A stretch of 64,000 nt of DNA. It comes from Mycobacterium sp. 852002-51961_SCH5331710 (GTDB lineage Bacteria > Actinomycetota > Actinomycetes > Mycobacteriales > Mycobacteriaceae). The stretch is from assembly GCF_001665535.1 (NCBI RefSeq), contig NZ_LZSQ01000113.1:1-64000 (forward strand), given 5' to 3'. Below the pieces are notes generated by a model. The model was not told the DNA's origin. It saw only the letters and a list, made by a program, of their open reading frames with translations, and did not search any database. Each line of letters opens with the position of its first letter. The stretch's first letter is position 1. Below, piece after piece: positions 9,322 through 17,335 of the stretch. The position numbers were made by a program, and so were the translations under genes.

Positions 9322-10358
9322 CGCGGCGCACACCTCCCCGTGGACTGCCCGGCGACCTTCACGTATACCGGCTGACCGCCCTTACCGTTGAGCTTGAGCA
9401 CGATGTCACAGAGATAGAACGTGAAGAAGTCACCGTAGATGCCTTGTCGCGCAAGCGCCTGATATGCATCCGGCAACGTGTTGAGCAGGTTGTCGAAGTA
9501 CTCGTGGTCGGCCACCACGATTCCCGCGGCGCGGTCCGTCTCCTGGATCGTCTTTGAGAACGGCGGGCGGGCTTCGGCGAGAAGGTCGGTGATGGTCGCG
9601 GCCGCGGCGTTGGTGTACGCCAACCCGTTGCTGATGTCCTGTTTGCGCCCCTGCAGCGTCGCGACGAGTTCCGACAGCGCGTCGACGGCCTTTGCGAACT
9701 GGTCGCTCTGGTCGCCGAGCGATCCCAGCACGACGTTGAGGTTGACGAGGACCTCACCGATAAGCCGGTCACGGTCGGCCAGCGTTGTCGTCAGCGCCGC
9801 AGTCTGGGACAGGAACGAATTGATCGTCCCGCCTTGGCCCTGCAACGCCTGAATCAGCTGGCCGGACAACGCATTGACCTGATCGGGGTCCAGCGCCCGG
9901 AACAGCGGGCGGAACCCACCGATCAGGGCGTCGAGGTCGAGCGCTGGCGACGTGCGGGCCAGCGGGATCGTGCCGCCCGGCGCGAGCTTCTTGACTCCGC
10001 CTGCCCCCTCCTCGAGCGCGAGGTAACGGCCGCCGATCAGGTCGTCATAGCGGATGACCGCCCTGCTGCCCTCGGTCAGCACCACCGACTCGTCGGCGGT
10101 GAACTCCACCCGTGCCGTCGTATCCGGTTGTATCTCAACCTTTTTGACCCTGCCGACCTCGACACCGGCGATGCGGACGAAGTCACCGTTCTCCAGTCCC
10201 GTGACGTTGGTGAACTCGGCCACGTAGCTGTTGGTGACCTCCCCGAAGCGCATCTGCCCGAAGACCGCGAACAGCCCGAACACGCCGAGCACGCACACCC
10301 CCAGGAACGCGGCGAGACGCAGTGCGTCCCGTCGAACCCTGGCGTTCACGCTCGACAT
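9318..10358 (-). CDS. MceB-family substrate-binding protein
   Basis: A 346-residue protein with an N-terminal transmembrane helix (about 14-34), an MCE domain (GLENGDFVRIAGVEVGRVKKVEIQ) and a helical segment. The C-terminus is short and ends with a Cys-containing segment STGRCAPR, as in other MceB proteins, which lack the Pro-rich tail of C, D and F. It lies 28 nt after the mceA stop, the only clear spacing between mceA and mceF. Confidence 0.92.
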   Translation of the reverse strand: MSSVNARVRRDALRLAAFLGVCVLGVFGLFAVFGQMRFGEVTNSYVAEFTNVTGLENGDFVRIAGVEVGRVKKVEIQPDTTARVEFTADESVVLTEGSRAVIRYDDLIGGRYLALEEGAGGVKKLAPGGTIPLARTSPALDLDALIGGFRPLFRALDPDQVNALSGQLIQALQGQGGTINSFLSQTAALTTTLADRDRLIGEVLVNLNVVLGSLGDQSDQFAKAVDALSELVATLQGRKQDISNGLAYTNAAAATITDLLAEARPPFSKTIQETDRAAGIVVADHEYFDNLLNTLPDAYQALARQGIYGDFFTFYLCDIVLKLNGKGGQPVYVKVAGQSTGRCAPR

Positions 10359-10386
10359 GGCGTCTTACCTCTCATCGCGTCGTGGA

Positions 10387-11844
10387 TCATCCGAACGGGG
10401 GGCCCGGCCGGGCCGGGATGGGCAACGGTGTCGGCGGCAGCGGCGTGGGCTGCATCTGCGCCGGCGAATGGACGATGAACGGCTCCGATCCCGGGGTGGC
10501 GCCAGGATCGCGGGGCGCCATCGGCGGCGGCGCCGCGGGCAGACCCGGCCACAGCGGGGTGCCGTCGTCGGCGTACAGGTCCGCGCCGTAAGCGGGGGCG
10601 CCCGGATACGGGATCGGACCAGGCGCGGGTCCTCCGAACAGGTTGCGCACGCTCGGCGGTTCGGGTACGGCGCGGGTGACCGGGAGGTAGTTGGCATAGC
10701 CCGGGAACCCGATACCCGGGTTCGGGCGCCAGTCGAGTCCGGTGCCGAATCCGGTGTTGGTGACCAGGTTTCGCACCGGCCAGTTCTTTGCGACGTCGGG
10801 CAGCGAGCCGCAGCTGGGCTTGCCTCCCGGCCCGCCCTTGGCGCCGATCACCGGCAGGTGGTTGGGGTACTTGTACGAATCGTCACCCAGCGTCAGGCCC
10901 ACGTCGAGCACCAAAGTCCGGCCGTTGCCACCCGGTGCGTCGTACCCGCCGGTGTCCAACAACGTCTTTGCGCCGGTCAGCAGGCAGGTGTACTCCGGGC
11001 TGTATTTGAACAGAAGGTTCGTCGTCGGCTCGAGAACGTTGATCGCCTTGATGAGGTTCTGCTGGTTCGGCGCCAGCAGGTTGATACCGCTGTTCGAGAA
11101 CCCGATGGTGGCCAGCAGCAACGCATCCAGTTGGCTGGCGCGCGCGGTCACCGTGGCGCTGGTGGTGCTGGCCGCGTCGAGAGTGGTCACGAGGTCCTGG
11201 GCGGCAGCGCTGTAGGTGTTGTTGAAGTCCCGCAGTGCCCGCAAGTCCTGAGTGATCGTCTCGTTGCGCGGGTTGAGTTCCAGCAGAACCTGATTCGCAT
11301 CCGTGGTGGCCTGGCCGATCCGCTCACCCTGTCCGCGCACGCCCTCGGCCAGCGCGTAGAGGGTGCTGTTGAGTTTGGCGGGGTCCACCTGCTCGAGCAC
11401 GTCGACCACGTTCTGGAACACCGTGTTGGCCTCGACGGTGACGTTGCGTGACACGATCACCTGACCGGGTTCGAGCCGCTGCCTGCTGGGGTCGCTGGGA
11501 TAGATCAGGTCGACGAACTTGGCGCCGAAGACCGTCGTCGCCCTGATCTGCGCCTCGACGTTGGCGGGAATGAATTCGAGTTTGTCCCTGTCGATCTCGA
11601 GCTTCAGCGCCACCGGTTCGGAGCCGCCCTCGATCGCGGCGACCCGGCCGACCTGCACGCCGCGCAACTTGACCTTCGCGTTGGTCTCCATCACCAGACC
11701 CGAGCGTTCGGAGGTCAACGTGACGGTCTCGGTCTTCCTGAACGAGCCGACGAACAGCGCGTATGTCAGCCACAGCGCCACCACGATCAATATCGCGAGG
11801 ATCAATGTCCACCAGGCGGGGTGCAGGCCTTCTCGATCGTCCAT
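10387..11844 (-). CDS. MceA-family substrate-binding protein
   Basis: A 485-residue protein starting MDDREGLHPAWW, with a transmembrane helix at about 12-32, an MCE domain (SGLVMETNAKVKLRGVQVGRVAAIEG), a helical region and a Pro-rich tail. The frame is open well upstream, so the ATG two nt after the yrbEB stop was used; a GTG two codons earlier overlaps that stop and is possible. MceA is the first of the six substrate-binding subunits. Confidence 0.92.
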   Translation of the reverse strand: MDDREGLHPAWWTLILAILIVVALWLTYALFVGSFRKTETVTLTSERSGLVMETNAKVKLRGVQVGRVAAIEGGSEPVALKLEIDRDKLEFIPANVEAQIRATTVFGAKFVDLIYPSDPSRQRLEPGQVIVSRNVTVEANTVFQNVVDVLEQVDPAKLNSTLYALAEGVRGQGERIGQATTDANQVLLELNPRNETITQDLRALRDFNNTYSAAAQDLVTTLDAASTTSATVTARASQLDALLLATIGFSNSGINLLAPNQQNLIKAINVLEPTTNLLFKYSPEYTCLLTGAKTLLDTGGYDAPGGNGRTLVLDVGLTLGDDSYKYPNHLPVIGAKGGPGGKPSCGSLPDVAKNWPVRNLVTNTGFGTGLDWRPNPGIGFPGYANYLPVTRAVPEPPSVRNLFGGPAPGPIPYPGAPAYGADLYADDGTPLWPGLPAAPPPMAPRDPGATPGSEPFIVHSPAQMQPTPLPPTPLPIPARPGPPFG

Positions 11845-11846
11845 CG

Positions 11847-12701
11847 TCACCCGGCCAGGTTGAAGTTGCCGGACTGGCCGTACACCGCGAGCGAGAGCAT
11901 GACGAGGACGAAGGCGGCGACGATCAACGACGTACGCACCGCACGCCCCACGGCCTCCCCCACACCGGCGGGCCCGCCGCGCGCGGTGAACCCGTAATAG
12001 GTGTGCACGAGCATGATCACCACCGACAACGCAATGCATTGACCGAACGACCACATCAGGTCGGTGGGGTTGAGGAACGTCCGGAAGTAGTGGTCATACA
12101 CGCCGGTCGACTGTCCGTAGATCACCGTGGTTCCGAACCGCGCCGCCCAGAACGCCATCAGCACGCCAACGCAGTACAGGGGGATCACGACGAGGAAGCC
12201 CGCGATGACACGGGTCGAGGCGAGGAACGCGATGCTGCGGATGCCCATCACCTCGAGGGCATCGATCTCCTCATTGATGCGCATGGCGCCGAGTTGCGCG
12301 GTGGCTCCGGCACCGATGGTGGCGGACAACGCGATCGCGGTGGTGGCCGGTGCGATCAAGCGCACGTTGAAGTAGGCCGAGACGAACCCCGTCAGGGCCT
12401 CGACGCCGAGTTCGGAAAAGTCGCTGTAGCCCTGCACGGCCACCAAAGCGCCAGTGGTCACCGTCAGGAAGCCGACGATGGCGACCGTGCCGCCGATGAT
12501 GATGAGTGCGCCGGCGCCGAGCCCCATCTCGGCGATGATCCGAACCAGTTCCACCCGGTAGTGGAGCAGGACGTAATGCATGTTGCGCAGCGTGCGGCCG
12601 TAGAACTTGGTCTGCATGCCGATGCGGTTCCACGGATCCGCCACGCTGCGGAACCGGCTCTTGAGCCAGGGGAACTGAGAATGCGGCCGAGAGACGGTCA
12701 T
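11847..12701 (-). CDS. YrbEB-type Mce permease (MlaE family)
   Basis: A 284-residue integral membrane protein of the MlaE/YrbE permease family. The conserved cytoplasmic segment EEIDALEVMGI is thought to couple to the MceG ATPase, and the C-terminal signature ARGGPAGVGEAVGRAV is present. About five to six hydrophobic helices are visible. It forms the permease core with YrbEA and overlaps that gene by ATGA. Confidence 0.93.
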   Translation of the reverse strand: MTVSRPHSQFPWLKSRFRSVADPWNRIGMQTKFYGRTLRNMHYVLLHYRVELVRIIAEMGLGAGALIIIGGTVAIVGFLTVTTGALVAVQGYSDFSELGVEALTGFVSAYFNVRLIAPATTAIALSATIGAGATAQLGAMRINEEIDALEVMGIRSIAFLASTRVIAGFLVVIPLYCVGVLMAFWAARFGTTVIYGQSTGVYDHYFRTFLNPTDLMWSFGQCIALSVVIMLVHTYYGFTARGGPAGVGEAVGRAVRTSLIVAAFVLVMLSLAVYGQSGNFNLAG

Positions 12702-13465
12702 TGCGTGATTCTGATCGCCACGGCTGTTGCGACGATGTTGATCGCGAACAGCGCCATGAATGTGAACACCACGGTTTCGTTCACCGCGTTACCGACCCCG
12801 GCCGGTCCGCCGCGCACGGAAATCCCTTTGTAGCAGGCGATCAGGCCGGCCGAGAGGCCGAACAACGCCGCCTTCACCAGCGCGATGATCACGTCGGTGG
12901 CGCCGATGATCAGGGTGAGGCCGGCGGCGAACGCACCGGGCGAGACGTTCTGGATGTAAACCACGAAGAAATACGCGCCGGCCAAGCCGACCAGAATCAC
13001 CGTGGCGGACAACGCCAACGACACGATGGTGGCGGCCAGCACCCGCGGAACCACAAGCGCCTGAATGGGATCGACGCCCATCACTCGCAAGGCATCGAGT
13101 TCCTCACGAATCGTGCGGGCGCCCAGATCGGCGCACATTGCGGTGGCGCCCGCTCCGGCTACCACCAGAACCGTCACGATGGGCCCGATCTGGCGCACCG
13201 TGCCCAGAGCGGCGCCCGTACCGGAGAAGTCCGCGGCACCGATCTCTCCGAGAAGGATCGTCTCGATGAACGTCAGCAACACCGTGTAGGGGATCGTCAG
13301 CAACAGCGTCGGCACGATCGAGACGCGTGCGACAAACCACGATTGACTGATCAGTTCGCGCCATGCGAAGGGCGGCTTGAAGATAGACACCAAAGTGTCG
13401 AGCGCCATCGAATAGAAGCCGCCGAAGGCGCGCACGGGCTTGGCAATTGCGGTGGAGGCGACCAT
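12698..13465 (-). CDS. YrbEA-type Mce permease (MlaE family)
   Basis: A 255-residue permease, the first gene of the mce operon. Signature segments are MCADLGARTIREELDALRVMG (split by domain at the EE pair) and ISVRGGPAGVGNAVNETVV. The ATG at 13465 (MVASTAIAKPV) has AAGG 7 nt upstream and gives the family length; the frame extends 34 codons further without good support. The segments KPPFAWRE and ACYKGISVRGG look closest to what I remember of Mce3-type YrbEA, so this may be an mce3-like operon, but that is recollection rather than a comparison. Confidence 0.93.
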   Translation of the reverse strand: MVASTAIAKPVRAFGGFYSMALDTLVSIFKPPFAWRELISQSWFVARVSIVPTLLLTIPYTVLLTFIETILLGEIGAADFSGTGAALGTVRQIGPIVTVLVVAGAGATAMCADLGARTIREELDALRVMGVDPIQALVVPRVLAATIVSLALSATVILVGLAGAYFFVVYIQNVSPGAFAAGLTLIIGATDVIIALVKAALFGLSAGLIACYKGISVRGGPAGVGNAVNETVVFTFMALFAINIVATAVAIRITQ

Positions 13466-13585
13466 CAGTCGGGCCTTGCCCGTGTGGGGTGACCTGCCAT
13501 AGGTCGTCCAACCTTCCTCGACACCAACAACCCGCGCCCGTGATGGCTGTGGCGCAAGGGTACACACGGGCGGCCGCCGGGGAAC

Positions 13586-13616
13586 CGTATATCGGGAATT
13601 TACGGTTGAGCAACCG
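13586..13616 (-). promoter_or_regulatory. Candidate mce operon promoter with palindrome over the -35
   Basis: On the minus strand TTGCTC (13613-13608), a 16-nt spacer and TATACG (13591-13586) resemble a SigA-type promoter 120 nt before yrbEA. The -35 sits inside a 6-bp-arm palindrome, CGGTTG-AG-CAACCG (13603-13616), suitable as a repressor site. A looser repeat, AACCGT and ACGGTT (13583-13607), overlaps it. The adjacent TetR gene is the obvious candidate regulator, but binding is inferred only. Confidence 0.4.
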
Positions 13617-13702
13617 CCAAAGGGGCTGAGGTGAGTTTCCCCACTACAGGGCCGAAGATATCCGGCCGCGCAGGCTTGCAGGACCGCCGTCGCGTACGGA
13701 GA

Positions 13703-14317
13703 TCATCTCCTTTCGGAGACATACTGGCCGGCCCCCAGAGCGCGCAGCGCGAAGTCGAGGACCCGGGCCTTGGCCCGTCGCAGACCGTCGTGGTCGTCGA
13801 ACGTCTGGATGATCAACACGCGGCTGATGATCGCGTTGATCGCGACGGCGTCCTGCTCGGGATCGGTCAGCGGGAACGATCCGTCGCTTCGGCCGCGCCG
13901 CAGGATCTCCGCCAGCGAGCGCTCCCGGTCGGCGTGGGCCTCCTCGCGCGTCGCCCGGTAGCCCCTGGCGGCGCGCACCTCGTCGGAGTCGATCACGGTG
14001 AAATGCATCCGCATCTGGTCGTCGCGGATCAGCCCGAACATCCCCTCGATCCACGCTTCGAGCTGTTCGGCGGGGATGCCCGACTTGTCCTCGACGATCA
14101 GGTCGAGACGCCGAGCCAAAGCGCCGGTCTCCTCGCGGAGCATGGCCAGGAACAGCTCGTCCTTGGATTCGAAGTGACGGTAGAAGGCACGCGTCGACAC
14201 CCCCGCACGCTGCAAAATCGCCGCGACGGGGACGGGGCCCGCGTGCGGTTGTGAGAGACAGGCATAGGCAGCCTCGATGATGCGCTCACGGTCCTGGTCG
14301 GCGAACTCCGGCTGCAC
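13703..14317 (-). CDS. TetR-family transcriptional regulator
   Basis: A 204-residue regulator. The N-terminal helix-turn-helix reads RIIEAAYACLSQ, VPVAAILQRAGVSTRAFYRHFESKDEL, followed by an all-helical ligand domain. The GTG at 14317 was chosen as start because TATACT, a near-perfect -10 box, ends 8 nt before it, consistent with a leaderless mRNA; an ATG at 14344 would place the -10 inside the gene. It lies upstream of, and on the same strand as, the mce operon, 237 nt from yrbEA, and diverges from the broken hydrolase gene. It probably controls one or both. Confidence 0.85.
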   Translation of the reverse strand: MQPEFADQDRERIIEAAYACLSQPHAGPVPVAAILQRAGVSTRAFYRHFESKDELFLAMLREETGALARRLDLIVEDKSGIPAEQLEAWIEGMFGLIRDDQMRMHFTVIDSDEVRAARGYRATREEAHADRERSLAEILRRGRSDGSFPLTDPEQDAVAINAIISRVLIIQTFDDHDGLRRAKARVLDFALRALGAGQYVSERR

Positions 14318-14342
14318 GAGAGCAAAGTATATTGACGCTCTC
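14318..14342 (-). promoter_or_regulatory. Inverted repeat over the tetR -10 box (candidate autoregulatory operator)
   Basis: GAGAGC (14318-14323) and GCTCTC (14337-14342) are a perfect inverted repeat flanking a 13-nt spacer that contains the -10 box TATACT on the minus strand (14331-14326). The repeat ends next to the proposed leaderless GTG start. The geometry suits TetR autorepression. Inference from sequence only. Confidence 0.4.
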
Positions 14343-14410
14343 ATCAAGGACACCGGGATCGGCGGAATTTCCCGGTGGGTAACGTGAGCCACCGGGGCGA
14401 GAGGACGGCC

Positions 14411-15285
14411 GTGAGCGCGACTGACAGCGAACCGCAGACCGTGAAGTTCCGCGGGTCTGAGGACATCACCTTGGTGGCCGACGAGTGGAACCGCGGCGCG
14501 CACACCGAGCGTCCCTCCGTACTGCTCCTGCACGCGTACTGCTCCTGCACGGCGGTGGTCAGAACCGCTATTCGTGGAAGAAGACCGGCCACATCCTCGC
14601 CGGCCTCGGTCTGCACGTGGTCGCGCTGGATTCCCGGGGCCACGGAGACAGCGACCGAGCGCCGAACGCCAACTACACCGTCGACGCGTTGAGTGCGGAC
14701 ACGCTCGCGGTCGTCGAACAGATCCGCCGTCCAGTCGCTCTCATCGGCGCGAGCATGGGCGGGATGACGGGCATGCTGGCGGCGGCCGCTGCGGGACCGG
14801 AGAAGGTGACCAAGCTTGTGCTCGTGGACGTCGTGCCGCGATACGAAAAGGACGGCAGCGCGCGCATCCGCGAGTTCATGTCCAGCGGGATAGAGGGTTT
14901 CGAGTCGCTCGAGGAAGCGGCTGACGCGGTGGCCGCCTATCTGCCGTACCGGAAGCGCTCGCGCAACCCCGAAGGCCTGAAGAAGAACCTCCGATTCCGC
15001 GACGGACGATGGTTCTGGCACTGGGATCCGGCGTTTCTCACCGCGCCGATCGACGATCGATTCGTCCGCGAGGAGAAGCTCGAGCACGCGGTGATGAGCT
15101 TGACCATCCCGATTCTGCTCATCCGTGGGAAACTCTCGGATGTGGTCAGCACTGCGGGCGTGAAGGACTTCTTGGAGAAGGTGCCTCGCGCGGAGTTCGT
15201 CGAGCTCTCCGAGGCCGGCCACACCGCCGCCGGTGACGACAACGACGCGTTCTCCGAAGTCGTGGTGCAATTCGTCAGCCGGTGA
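14411..15285 (+). pseudogene. Alpha/beta hydrolase gene frameshifted by a 17-bp tandem duplication
   Basis: Two frames together encode one Ser-type alpha/beta hydrolase. The first starts at GTG 14411 (or 14375) and runs to ERPSVLLLH. The second resumes LLLHGGGQNRYSWKK and continues to the stop at 15285. The break lies exactly at a perfect 17-bp tandem duplication (14518-14551), and removing one copy restores a single frame of about 285 residues. The rebuilt protein has the oxyanion HGGG, nucleophile elbow GASMGG and His in EAGHTAAG. As written, the gene cannot make the full enzyme unless translation restarts, for example near 14485. A sequencing error is possible but duplications of this size are uncommon errors. 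Diverges from the tetR gene. Confidence 0.8.
14518..14551 (+). repeat. Perfect 17-bp tandem duplication
   Basis: The unit cgtactgctcctgcacg occurs at 14518-14534 and again at 14535-14551 with no mismatch. Seventeen is not a multiple of three, so the second copy shifts the hydrolase reading frame just before its HGGG motif. Loss of one copy by slippage would restore the gene. Confidence 0.95.
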
Positions 15286-15300
15286 CCACAGAACGCCGCA

Positions 15301-15372
15301 CCGTGCGCCGAAACTGAACCTTTGTGCCAATAAATCGTGAAACCTCGTGCAGAAATTCAGTTTCGGACACGG
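15301..15372. repeat. Long inverted repeat between convergent genes
   Basis: CCGTGCGCCGAAACTGAA (15301-15318) pairs with TTCAGTTTCGGACACGG (15356-15372): 11 perfect inner base pairs, then five more beyond a small bulge, around a 37-nt loop. It lies between the stops of converging genes (15285 and 15383), where a bidirectional terminator would sit, but there is no T-run and the loop is long. It may instead be a copy of a small intergenic palindromic element. Confidence 0.6.
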
Positions 15373-15382
15373 CAGCATCAGA

Positions 15383-16354
15383 TCAGGCCAGCAGCGGCAC
15401 CGCGGCGTGGCGGTCGTTGGTGAGGATCTCGAACATCGCCCGACGGTGGGCGACCAGTTCGGCACGCTCGAACGCCTTGCCCGCCACCTGAATTCGGCAG
15501 GTGGCGATCGCGGAGTTGTAGCAGTACTTCGCGGTGCCGTCGGTGTCGGTGTACGTCAGCCCGATCACGTCGGACGGTTCGGCCACGATCTCGCCCTCGA
15601 TCATCTGCTCACCGATCCGCCCGCCGAACGTCCACGTGAAGGGGCGGTAGTGGCCGTGGGTCTGGAGGCTCCCGCGGATCGATCGCACCGCGAATTCCTG
15701 GCCGGCGTGCCGGAACACGAACAGCGTCACACCCGGTAGCAGCACCGGCCCGAGCGCGGCACGGGCGGTGACGATTTCGAGCGTCGTGTCGGGCGCGTTG
15801 TCGAATCCGCAGACCTGGCCGTACGCGTACGACGGTGTGTGCCGGGTGCCCCAGTTGTGGTTGACGCTGCCGCTCCACCCGTCTAGCACGAGGCGGACGT
15901 CGTCGAGTTCGAGCAGCCCGTCGAACCGGGCGAGGGGATGGCGCACCGTGGTCTTGGCGGTCGGAAACCGTGCCGCGTAGGCACGGTCACTGAGCAGCCG
16001 GACCTCCGGCTCGTCGCCCGGAGTGATCCGCAGGTCCCAGCGCGCCGAGCGATGCCCGCCGGTGACCACGCCTTCGGCCGACCGGTCGTCGAGCATGGTC
16101 GCACCGATCCGCGCGGTCCAAGTGTCGTAGTTGTAGTCGGCCGACCCGATCGGGTACGGCTCCTTGAGCGCGCGGTTGCCCGCTCCGTCGGGATCGAAGA
16201 TCATCACCCACACATCGGCGACCGGCTCACCTGCGGTGGGAAGCAGCAGCGTCTCCCGCAACCACAGCGCCTGGGGCGACTCGGGGTGGTTGGCGCGGAT
16301 GTAGCGGCTCTCGTAATACGGGGGCTCCGCGGGCGTCACAGAATCAGCATCCAA
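15383..16354 (-). CDS. Lipocalin-like protein, possible hydroxyneurosporene synthase (CrtC)/AttH-type fold
   Basis: A 323-residue soluble protein with no signal peptide. Features such as YESRYIRANHPESPQALWLRETLLLP, WSGSVNHNWGTRHTPSYAYGQ and HGHYRPFTWTFGG, with alternating beta-strand patterns throughout, resemble the CrtC/tocopherol-cyclase-like double lipocalin fold found in many actinobacterial proteins of unknown function. Ligand and reaction are unknown. The start ATG is 10 nt from the divergent start of the cyclase gene, so the two share a very short promoter region. Confidence 0.55.
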   Translation of the reverse strand: MDADSVTPAEPPYYESRYIRANHPESPQALWLRETLLLPTAGEPVADVWVMIFDPDGAGNRALKEPYPIGSADYNYDTWTARIGATMLDDRSAEGVVTGGHRSARWDLRITPGDEPEVRLLSDRAYAARFPTAKTTVRHPLARFDGLLELDDVRLVLDGWSGSVNHNWGTRHTPSYAYGQVCGFDNAPDTTLEIVTARAALGPVLLPGVTLFVFRHAGQEFAVRSIRGSLQTHGHYRPFTWTFGGRIGEQMIEGEIVAEPSDVIGLTYTDTDGTAKYCYNSAIATCRIQVAGKAFERAELVAHRRAMFEILTNDRHAAVPLLA

Positions 16355-16364
16355 TACTTGAGGG

Positions 16365-17150
16365 GTGACCGGAGCCCAGATCGCGGCCTACATTCTGGCG
16401 ATAGCCGCGACGGCCGAAGCCATAGCGCTGGGCGTGCTGTGGATGCGGTACACCCGTCAGCGCGAGGAACTCGATGAGGCGCGCCGTCGCCTCGACACGA
16501 AGAACATGCTGCTCAGCGGCGGTCGCGAAGCGGTGAAGCAGGTGTGGCAGACCGCGAACATCCTGCGTAAGGACGGCCTCGGCGCGGCGGTGAGAACCTC
16601 GATCGAGGACCTCGCCGATTGGGCCGAGGTGGAGCGACCTGACCTGGCCCGGCTCGCACCGAGCGGCAAGATGGTGATCTTGTTCTCCGACATCGAGGAC
16701 TCGACCGCGCTCAACGAACGCATCGGCGACCGCGCTTTCGTTCGGTTACTGGGGCGGCACGACAAGATGGTGCGACGCCACGTCAAGAAGCATTCGGGTT
16801 ACGTGGTGAAGAGCCAGGGCGACGGATTCATGGTCGCGTTCGCGCAACCCGGCGAGGCGGTGCGATGCAGCATGGATGTGCAGCGGTCACTTCGTCGGCC
16901 GCCCAACGGTATTCGTGTCCGCATGGGAATCCACATGGGTAAGTCGGTGCGCCGCGGCGACGACCTGTTCGGACGCAACGTCGCGATGGCCGCGCGGGTG
17001 GCGAACGAAGCCAACGGCGGTGAGGTGCTGGTGAGCGAGGTGGTGCGCGACGCGCTGGCCGACGTCGACGACATCGCGTTCGACGACGGCCGCGACGCCC
17101 AGCTCAAGGGGTTCAGCGGGTCATACCGGCTCTACGCCGTCGAGTCCTGA
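16365..17150 (+). CDS. Membrane-anchored class III adenylate/guanylate cyclase
   Basis: A 261-residue protein: one transmembrane helix (about 6-27), a short helical linker and a cyclase homology domain from about 100. Metal-binding Asp109 (FSDIEDS) and Asp153 (SQGDGF) are present, as are the substrate-specifying Lys149 and Asp200 and the transition-state Arg211. The position that is usually Asn in TVNxxxR appears to be Ala207 (RNVAMAAR), which may lower activity. Start is the first GTG; no good alternative exists. It would make a cyclic nucleotide from a nucleoside triphosphate at the membrane. Its 3' end overlaps the converging small gene by 19 nt. Confidence 0.85.
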   Translation: MTGAQIAAYILAIAATAEAIALGVLWMRYTRQREELDEARRRLDTKNMLLSGGREAVKQVWQTANILRKDGLGAAVRTSIEDLADWAEVERPDLARLAPSGKMVILFSDIEDSTALNERIGDRAFVRLLGRHDKMVRRHVKKHSGYVVKSQGDGFMVAFAQPGEAVRCSMDVQRSLRRPPNGIRVRMGIHMGKSVRRGDDLFGRNVAMAARVANEANGGEVLVSEVVRDALADVDDIAFDDGRDAQLKGFSGSYRLYAVES

Positions 17151-17308
17151 CCGCCGGCGTTGGCCTCGGCGACCCGCTGGTGCAGCCGCGCCCTGATGTC
17201 CTCGGGCGTGTAGGAGTTGCGGCGTCGTTGATCGCGCGCGACCAGCACGCCGCCCGCCACCACACCCGCGACGCTCGCCAGCCCGACCCACTTCCAGATA
17301 CCGCGCAT
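17132..17308 (-). CDS. Small single-pass membrane protein
   Basis: A 58-residue protein, MRGIWKW followed by a hydrophobic helix (about 7-24), an RRRR stretch and a charged amphipathic tail. The composition (basic flank, Gly/Val-rich helix) looks like a real membrane peptide rather than a shadow, and the ATG diverges from the papain-like gene 28 nt away. It overlaps the 3' end of the cyclase gene. Function unknown; the longer upstream part of this frame is antisense to the next gene and was not included. Confidence 0.5.
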   Translation of the reverse strand: MRGIWKWVGLASVAGVVAGGVLVARDQRRRNSYTPEDIRARLHQRVAEANAGGQDSTA

Positions 17309-17335
17309 AGCGGTCAGTCTGCCTAAGCTGCGGTG

